From Modestobacter altitudinis (GTDB taxonomy: Bacteria; Actinomycetota; Actinomycetes; Mycobacteriales; Geodermatophilaceae): 50,713 nucleotides of DNA. A program made the position numbers and the translations under genes. This document shows positions 45,328 to 50,713 of this stretch, piece after piece (positions within the stretch are counted from its first letter, which is position 1; the number at the start of each line of letters is the position of its first letter). Location of the stretch: assembly GCF_005930475.1 (NCBI RefSeq), contig NZ_SJEW01000034.1:1-50713 (forward strand), read 5' to 3'. Under the pieces are notes generated by a model, which was not told the origin of the DNA, searched no databases, and saw only the letters and a program-made list of their open reading frames with translations.

Positions 45328-45461
45328 GCGCGCCGGTTCCGTCAGGTCACGTTTCGCTCACGGCGCTCCGACGACTGGTTGGCCCGGCCACCGCCCGGCC
45401 CCCACCATGGCGGGGACGCCACGGACGGCGCCACCCGGCAGGACCGGATGCGGGAGGACCC

Positions 45462-46394
45462 ATGCCCCAGACCGCTGGACCCCAGACCCCTGAGACGCCG
45501 ACGACCCAGCCGCTGACCACCCTGCCGGCGGCCGGCCCGGGTGCCGCCTCCGAGGCCCCCTCCGCCGTCCCGGAACCGCGCAGACCGAACCTCAAGGGCG
45601 ACCTGGACAGTGTGCTGGAGTTCCTGCCCAGCTTCCGCGGCGCCGTCCGCGGCTACGAGCGCTCCCAGGTGGACAGCTACGTCACCTGGGCCGAACGGGA
45701 GCTCCGGGCGGCCCGCCGGTCGGCGGACGAGATGGCGGCCCGCTTCGCGGCCGTCTCGGCGGAGCTGGACCGGGTCCGGGAGGAGCTGTCCCGCTCCGCG
45801 GCGAGCCGGGAGGCCCGCCAGGTCTCCGACCGGGTGGCGCACATCCTGGAGCTCGCCGCCGAGGAGGCCGCGGAGACCCGGGCCGCCGGCGCGGCCGAGG
45901 CCGACGGGCTGGTGACCGCCGCCCGGACGTGGTCGGCGGCGATGATGCAGCACGCGCGGGAGGCCGAGGACGCGGCGGCGACCGAGCGCGAGTCCGCGAC
46001 CGCGACCCGGGTGCAGGCCGCGGACGCGCTGGCGGCCGCTCGGGCCGAGGCCGGGGAGCTGCGGGCTGCCGCCGCGCGCGAGCAGCAGCGGCTGGCGGCG
46101 GAGGCGGCGCAGGAGCGCCGCCGGCTCGAGGAGGAGGCCGCCGCGGCTCGGGCGGCGGCCGAGGAGAAGGCCCGCCGGCAGCAGGAGCAGGAGATGGCGG
46201 CGGCAGCCGAGGTGGTCGCCGCGGCCCGGCGGGAGATCGAGCAGCTGCACGGCCAGCGGGACCGGGCCACCGAGTCCCTCCGGCTGCTCACCGGACGGAT
46301 CGGCGACGCGCTGGAGACCCTGGCGGCGAGCATGCCGGCAGACCCGCCCAACGTGGTGGCGCCCCAGCCGCGGGACCGCACCCCGGCCGGCTGA
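45462..46394 (+). CDS. DivIVA-like coiled-coil protein
   Basis: 310 residues from ATG 45462 behind GGGAGGA. A Pro/Thr-rich disordered N-terminus (1-45), a DivIVA-type entry motif (about 55-75, FRGAVRGYERSQVDSYVTWA), then a long Ala/Glu/Arg coiled coil to about residue 285 and a Pro-rich end. Proteins of this kind organise polar growth or division in Actinobacteria (Scy, FilP or Wag31 relatives). It is convergent with a second DivIVA-like gene, separated by a hairpin. Confidence 0.85.
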   Translation: MPQTAGPQTPETPTTQPLTTLPAAGPGAASEAPSAVPEPRRPNLKGDLDSVLEFLPSFRGAVRGYERSQVDSYVTWAERELRAARRSADEMAARFAAVSAELDRVREELSRSAASREARQVSDRVAHILELAAEEAAETRAAGAAEADGLVTAARTWSAAMMQHAREAEDAAATERESATATRVQAADALAAARAEAGELRAAAAREQQRLAAEAAQERRRLEEEAAAARAAAEEKARRQQEQEMAAAAEVVAAARREIEQLHGQRDRATESLRLLTGRIGDALETLAASMPADPPNVVAPQPRDRTPAG

Positions 46395-46401
46395 CCGCCC
46401 C

Positions 46402-46441
46402 GGTCACCCGGTCGGCCGGTCAGTACGGCGACCGGGTGGCC
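46402..46441. terminator. Hairpin between convergent DivIVA-like genes
   Basis: GGTCACCCGGTCG (46402-46414) pairs with CGACCGGGTGGCC (46429-46441) over 13 positions with one mismatch; 14-base loop. It overlaps the last codons of the minus-strand gene. Probable bidirectional terminator. Confidence 0.5.
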
Positions 46442-47115
46442 GGCACCGCTGCGACGGCGGCGTCCAGGGCCGTGGCACCGTGCGGCTCCCGGTCGGCGAC
46501 CAGCGCCGGGGGGACGACCGCGGGGTGCGCCCGGCCCCACTCGATCTCCACGTCGGCCAGCAACGCCTCCAGGTAGGAGCGCAGCTGGACCCGGGTGGCC
46601 TGGCCGAACGCCTTGAGGTAGGCGATCTGGTCCTGCAGCTCCTGGGTGCCCGGGGCGTCACCGGCGCCACCACCGCCCGAGGCCACGATGGCCGCGCGCG
46701 CCTCGGCCGCCGCCTGCACGATCGCCCCGGCCCGCTCCCGGGCCTCGGTCAGCTGCTCCTCGTACTGGGCGCGGGCCTCGCTGGTCATCTGCCGGCTGAA
46801 GTCCTCGGCCTCGGCCACGTACTGGTCGGCGGTCAGCTGGGCGGTGGCCAGGATGCCGACGGCCTGGTCGCTGGGGGAGGGGCGGGCGGCGACGGCGTCC
46901 AGTTGCCGGCGGAGTGCCTGCACCTGCTCCCGCAGCTGCGCGTTCTCCTCGGAGAGCCGGGCCAGCTCATCGGCGGCCCGGGCGACGAAGGAGTCGACCT
47001 CCCGGTCGGTGTAGCCGGGGTGCAGCATGCTCGCCGGGGTGAAGTGCACGGCGCGGAGGTCATCGGCCGTGGGCGGCCCGACCTCGTGCCCGTGGCCCGT
47101 GGTGCTGGTGGTCAT
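46420..47115 (-). CDS. DivIVA domain-containing protein
   Basis: 231 residues. DivIVA N-terminal motif at about 22-60 (FTPASMLHPGYTDREVDSFV, DELARLSEENAQLREQVQAL), then two coiled-coil stretches, a Gly-rich break (SGGGGAGDAPG) and a C-terminal helical region with LKAFGQATRVQLRSYLEALL, typical of actinobacterial DivIVA paralogues. The ATG overlaps the flavohemoglobin-like gene stop (ATGA), so this cytoskeletal-type protein is translationally coupled to a globin operon, an odd partnership. Confidence 0.88.
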   Translation of the reverse strand: MTTSTTGHGHEVGPPTADDLRAVHFTPASMLHPGYTDREVDSFVARAADELARLSEENAQLREQVQALRRQLDAVAARPSPSDQAVGILATAQLTADQYVAEAEDFSRQMTSEARAQYEEQLTEARERAGAIVQAAAEARAAIVASGGGGAGDAPGTQELQDQIAYLKAFGQATRVQLRSYLEALLADVEIEWGRAHPAVVPPALVADREPHGATALDAAVAAVPATRSPY

Positions 47116-48251
47116 TCGGTCACCTTCCCGTCAACGGTCGGGCTCGGTCGGCTGGGGGCGAACACCTCGGTGCGGATGCGTGCCATCGGCACGCCGTGCT
47201 GGTGGAGCCGGACGACGGTGTCCTCGACCGTCGCCGGGTTGCCCGCGACGTAGGCGTCCCGGCTGGTCCAGGGACCGTGCCGGAGGACGACGTCGGCGAT
47301 GTCACCGTGCTCCACGGCCGAGCCCTTCTCCTGGGAGACGGCACAGGTGACCGTCAGCCACGGGTGCTCCTGCTCGAGCCGGCGCAGGTCGGCCCGGTCG
47401 TAGAAGCCGTCCTCGGTGCGCGCCCCGACGAACAGGTCGACCCGCCGCGGTGGGCCCTGCCGGGCCACCTGGTCGACCAGCGCCTTCATCGGCGCCAGGC
47501 CGGTACCGCCGGCGACGAGCAGCAGGTCCCGGTCGGAGCCGGTGTCCAGCGCGAGGTGGCCCACCGGCGGGCCCAGCCGGACCACGTCGCCCACCCGGGC
47601 CAGCCGGACCAGCGCGCTGCTGACCGGTCCGCCGTCGCGGGCCCTGACGTGCAGGTCGAGGGCGTTGTCCGGCCGCGGGGCGTTGGCCGGGGAGTACCAG
47701 CGCCACAGCCGCGGGCGCAGCTCGCTCTCCACCGAGACCGCCTGACCAGGGAGGTAGGGCAGCGGCGCCGTCGTCCGCACGGTCAGCACGGCGACGTCGA
47801 CGGTGCGCCGGTCGTGGGCGACCACCTCGCCGTCCCACCACGCCGGGGAAGCCGCGTCGGCGTCGGCCGCGCCGATCATCACGTCGGCGATGACGCCGTA
47901 GGCCTCGGTCCAGGACGCGGCGAGCGCGTCGTCCCAGTCGTAGTCGAAGTGCTCCAGGGTCGCGAGCAGGCTCGCCCCGACCGCCGGGTAGTGCGCGGCG
48001 AGGGCGCCGAACTTGCGGTGGTCCCGGCCCAGCTGCTGCAGGACGGGCACGAGGGCGTCCAGGTCGTCGACCCGCGCCATGACCTCGCCCAGCGCGGCGA
48101 ACAGGCGGTCCCGCTGGTGGGCCATCGAGACCGGGAACATGTCCCGGGTCTCCGGGTGGGTCAGGAACAGGTGCGCGTAGAACCACGACGGCACCTGGTC
48201 GCCGTGGGTGGCCGCCTTGCCGAAGCTGGCGCGCATCGCGGGGATGTCCAC
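47112..48251 (-). CDS. Flavohemoglobin-like protein (globin + FAD/NAD reductase)
   Basis: 379 residues from GTG 48251 with AGGAGGAG upstream. Residues about 5-135 are a globin domain (SWFYAHLFLTHPETRDMFPV; proximal-His region LGRDHRKFGALAAHYPAVG). Residues about 150-370 are a ferredoxin-reductase-like module with FAD motif LWRWYSPANAP and NAD motif LLVAGGTGLAPMKAL. In flavohemoglobins this architecture oxidises NO to nitrate with NAD(P)H. RWYSPA instead of RxYSLS resembles the actinobacterial subfamily, so activity may differ. It follows a group I truncated hemoglobin by 28 bp. Confidence 0.92.
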   Translation of the reverse strand: MDIPAMRASFGKAATHGDQVPSWFYAHLFLTHPETRDMFPVSMAHQRDRLFAALGEVMARVDDLDALVPVLQQLGRDHRKFGALAAHYPAVGASLLATLEHFDYDWDDALAASWTEAYGVIADVMIGAADADAASPAWWDGEVVAHDRRTVDVAVLTVRTTAPLPYLPGQAVSVESELRPRLWRWYSPANAPRPDNALDLHVRARDGGPVSSALVRLARVGDVVRLGPPVGHLALDTGSDRDLLLVAGGTGLAPMKALVDQVARQGPPRRVDLFVGARTEDGFYDRADLRRLEQEHPWLTVTCAVSQEKGSAVEHGDIADVVLRHGPWTSRDAYVAGNPATVEDTVVRLHQHGVPMARIRTEVFAPSRPSPTVDGKVTE

Positions 48252-48279
48252 GCGTCGACTCCTCCTCGCAGCCCGGCGG

Positions 48280-48648
48280 TCAGCCGACCCGCTCGGCGGC
48301 GGTGACGATGTCGTCGCGGTGCGCGGTGAGCGCTTCCCCCACCGCACCGATGTCCTCGCCGGAGACGCCCAGTGCGGTGAGCGTGCCGACCAGGTGGCCG
48401 ACGACCCGGTCGAAGTCCTCCGGCGTGATGCCCAGGCCGGCGTGGCCGGCCGCGAGGTCCCGGCCGGAGTACTCGACCGGACCCCCGGTGACCTGGGAGA
48501 GCAGCGCGGTCTGGTGGCGGCGCAGCCGGGGCAGGTCGATGCCCTCGAAGTACGGCGCCAGCTGCGGGTCGGCGACGACCCGGACGTAGAAGTCGTCGAC
48601 CGCGGTGCCGATCCCGGCCTCCTGGCCGAGACGTTCGAACAGCGACAT
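48280..48648 (-). CDS. glbN: Group I truncated hemoglobin
   Basis: 122 residues, the trHbN length. MSLFERLGQEAGIGTAVDDF at the N-terminus, LPRLRRHQTALLSQVTGGPV in the E helix region and GHAGLGITPEDFDRVVGHLV carrying the proximal His (H in GHAGL) are diagnostic. trHbN proteins dioxygenate NO. ATG 48648 has GGAAGGA six bases upstream; the frame extends to 48792 without support. First gene of the glbN-flavohemoglobin-divIVA operon. Its 174-bp upstream region holds no clear consensus promoter that I can identify. Confidence 0.92.
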   Translation of the reverse strand: MSLFERLGQEAGIGTAVDDFYVRVVADPQLAPYFEGIDLPRLRRHQTALLSQVTGGPVEYSGRDLAAGHAGLGITPEDFDRVVGHLVGTLTALGVSGEDIGAVGEALTAHRDDIVTAAERVG

Positions 48649-48822
48649 GCGAGGTCCTTCCGTTCCACCCCCGTGGACGGGCAGTGCGACTGGTCCCACG
48701 GAGTGCAGGCCGGAGCCGGCCCCGTGGTCCTCGCGCTCGACCGTATCCGTACGTCCACCAGTCGGCATGACGGGGGGTGACCGGTTGCACACGACCAGTC
48801 CGCGGACGGACCGGATCAGCCG

Positions 48823-50713
48823 TCAGGCCGTCGGCCTGCCCGCCCCCGCCGGAGCACCGGCCCGGGCGACCTCGCGGACGACGTCGCCGGACACCGTCTC
48901 GCGCTCCAGCAGCTGCTGGGTCAGCGCGTCCAGCGCGCCGCGGTGCCGGGTCAGCAGGGCGACGGCGTGCTCCTCGGCCTCACGCAGCAGCCGGGCCACC
49001 TCGGTGTCGATCACCCGCTGGGTCTCCTCGCTGTAGACCCGGTTCGCCGACGCGCCGCCCCCGAGGTACTGCGGGGAGTCGTTGCCGTAGCCCACCGGCC
49101 CGAGCGCGGCGGAGAGCCCGAACTCGCGGACCATCCGGGTGGCCAGGTCGGTGGCGCCGGCCAGGTCGTTGGACGCGCCGGTCGAGCCCTGGCCGAACAC
49201 GACCAGCTCGGCGGCCCGGCCACCCAGCCGCACCGCGAGGCTCGTGGTCAGGTGCTCGGCCGAGTACAGGTGGCGCTCCTCCTCGGGCACCTGCTCGGTG
49301 ACCCCGAGCGCCATGCCGCTGGGCAGGATGGTGACCCGGTCGACCGGGTCGGCCGCCGGGGAGAGCGCGGCGACCAGGGCGTGGCCGGACTCGTGCACGG
49401 CCACGTTGCGCTTCTCCGACTCGAGCAGGAAGTTCGAGCCCTGCCGCTGGCCGAGCAGGATCCGGTCGCGGGCCTGGGCGAGGTCGGCGGCGGTGATCTC
49501 GCTGCGGTCGTCGCGGACGGCGACGATCGCCGCCTCGTTCATCAGGTTGGCCAGGTCCGCGCCGGAGAACCCCGGGGTGGCCCGGGCGGTCGCCTGCAGG
49601 TCGACGTCGGCCGTGAGGTGCTTGCCCGCGGCGTGCACGGCCAGGATGGCGGCGCGCTCGGGCTGCGTGGGCAGCGGTACGACGACCTGCCGGTCGAAGC
49701 GCCCGGGGCGCAGCAGCGCCGGGTCCAGCGTCTCGGGCCGGTTGGTCGCGGCCATCACCACGACACCGGTGGCCGGGTCGAAGCCGTCCATCTCGGCGAG
49801 CAGCTGGTTCAGCGTCTGCTCGCGCTCGTCGTTGACCGACAGCCCGGCCCCGCGGCGCTGGCCGATCGCGTCGATCTCGTCGATGAAGATGATCGACGGG
49901 GCCCGCTTGCGGGCCTCGGCGAACAGGTCGCGCACCCGTGAGGCGCCGACCCCGACGTACAGCTCGACGAACCCCGAGCCGGTGATGGAGAAGAACGGCA
50001 CCGATGCCTCGCCGGCGACCGCGCGGGCCAGCAGCGTCTTCCCGGTGCCGGGCGGGCCGGCCATCAGCACGCCGCGCGGGGCGATCGCCCCGGCGGCGGC
50101 GTACTTCTCGTTGGACCGGAGGAAGTCCACGACCTCGGTGACGTCGCGCTTGACGCCCTCGTAGCCGGCGACGTCGGCGAACGTGGTGGTCGGCCGGTCG
50201 GCGTCGATGACCTTCGCCTTGGACCGGCCCACGCCCATCGCACCCAGCCCGCCGCCCAGCGCCCCCTTGCGGGCCTGCCGCCCGATGTAGACGAAGTAGC
50301 CGACGAACAGCAGGATCGGCAGGAAGGACAGCAGCGTGCCCAGCAGCGACCCGGTCGCGCCGGTCGCGGAGAAGTGCGGCACGACGTCGGGGTCCCTGAC
50401 CTGGGTCAGGAACGTCTCGTCGACGCCCTGGACGCCGGTCGGGTAGTGCGAGGTGAACTCGTCCCCGCCGCGGTAGTCCGACCGGTAGGCGCCGCTGATC
50501 GCCCCGTCGGCGGTCAGCGTCAGCGACTCCACGTGCCGGGCCGCGACCTGCTGCGACAGCTGGCCGTAGTCGACCTGCTCCGGCGCGGCGCCCATCCGCG
50601 GGAGGAGCAGCAGCAGCGCGGTGATGCCCACCCCGATCGGGATCAGCCAGCGGCGCCAGCCAGGCGGGGGCGGCGGCGCCGGGGCGGCCGGACGGTCCTG
50701 GGGCGGGCCGGAG
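48823..50713 (-). CDS. ftsH: ATP-dependent zinc metalloprotease FtsH (N-terminus beyond window)
   Basis: The frame continues past the right edge, so the start is missing. From the visible part: a Pro-rich cytosolic segment, transmembrane helix 1 ([17 protein letters not shown]), an outside domain of about 90 residues, helix 2 ([18 protein letters not shown]), AAA+ ATPase with Walker A GPPGTGKT, Walker [13 protein letters not shown] and second region of homology [19 protein letters not shown], then the zinc site HESGH. It degrades membrane and soluble proteins. A GTG at 50631 is a possible internal start, but it would cut off half of helix 1, so a start beyond the edge is more likely. Confidence 0.95.
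   Translation of the reverse strand, partial: SGPPQDRPAAPAPPPPPGWRRWLIPIGVGITALLLLLPRMGAAPEQVDYGQLSQQVAARHVESLTLTADGAISGAYRSDYRGGDEFTSHYPTGVQGVDETFLTQVRDPDVVPHFSATGATGSLLGTLLSFLPILLFVGYFVYIGRQARKGALGGGLGAMGVGRSKAKVIDADRPTTTFADVAGYEGVKRDVTEVVDFLRSNEKYAAAGAIAPRGVLMAGPPGTGKTLLARAVAGEASVPFFSITGSGFVELYVGVGASRVRDLFAEARKRAPSIIFIDEIDAIGQRRGAGLSVNDEREQTLNQLLAEMDGFDPATGVVVMAATNRPETLDPALLRPGRFDRQVVVPLPTQPERAAILAVHAAGKHLTADVDLQATARATPGFSGADLANLMNEAAIVAVRDDRSEITAADLAQARDRILLGQRQGSNFLLESEKRNVAVHESGHALVAALSPAADPVDRVTILPSGMALGVTEQVPEEERHLYSAEHLTTSLAVRLGGRAAELVVFGQGSTGASNDLAGATDLATRMVREFGLSAALGPVGYGNDSPQYLGGGASANRVYSEETQRVIDTEVARLLREAEEHAVALLTRHRGALDALTQQLLERETVSGDVVREVARAGAPAGAGRPTA

Overview
The window is a very GC-rich (roughly 75% by eye) actinobacterial chromosome segment. 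Gene content (OleBC-type olefin cluster, hut cluster without hutG, ABM-globin fusion, DivIVA-like proteins, P450) and the protein sequences suggest Geodermatophilaceae (Blastococcus, Geodermatophilus or Modestobacter); this assignment is an inference. There are no tRNA, rRNA, CRISPR, insertion-sequence or prophage-integration signals. It reads as a metabolic core/accessory region packed with short co-directional operons. Many genes overlap by 4 bp (ATGA or GTGA), and many convergent stop codons touch or overlap.

Layout. 1-4.9 kb: nitrilase-family amidase, a tiny convergent ORF, 4-hydroxyphenylpyruvate dioxygenase divergent from an Lrp/AsnC regulator, a protein with four tandem cold-shock domains, and a DUF72 protein, ending in a strong bidirectional hairpin. 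4.9-12.7 kb (minus strand): histidine utilisation cluster iclR-hutH-hutU-M20 amidohydrolase-hutF-hutI. 12.8-15.9 kb: VOC protein, a sigma-factor-like protein fused to a membrane anchor and a large outside domain, and an antibiotic-monooxygenase/truncated-hemoglobin fusion with a clear promoter. 15.9-20.4 kb (minus): oleA-oleBC-oleD for head-to-head long-chain olefins. 20.8-24.4 kb: three-subunit molybdenum aldehyde/xanthine oxidoreductase resembling PaoABC.

24.5-31.7 kb: mixed region with a DUF6197-like protein, holin-X-like protein, cytochrome P450, Zn-alcohol dehydrogenase, AI-2E-type permease and several small unknown genes. 31.7-36.3 kb: an operon amidohydrolase-DUF59-alcohol dehydrogenase divergent from an AcoR/MimR-like activator, with a near-perfect long palindrome between them. 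These are accessory genes that usually accompany propane-type diiron monooxygenases, but the monooxygenase itself is absent here. 36.3-42.1 kb: sugar epimerase-like protein, AbgT transporter, Mug DNA glycosylase, divergent glucose-6-phosphate dehydrogenase paralogue and an AbgB-like M20 amidohydrolase. 42.2-45.3 kb: haloacetate-dehalogenase-like hydrolase, DUF6394 membrane protein and a two-RCK potassium channel. 45.5-48.6 kb: two convergent DivIVA-like coiled-coil proteins, the second in an operon with a flavohemoglobin-like protein and a group I truncated hemoglobin. 48.8 kb to the right edge: an FtsH protease whose N-terminus is cut off by the window end.

The strongest candidates for something little described are the four-CSD protein, the orphan monooxygenase-accessory operon with its palindromic operator, the sigma-membrane fusion, and the globin-flavohemoglobin-DivIVA operon.
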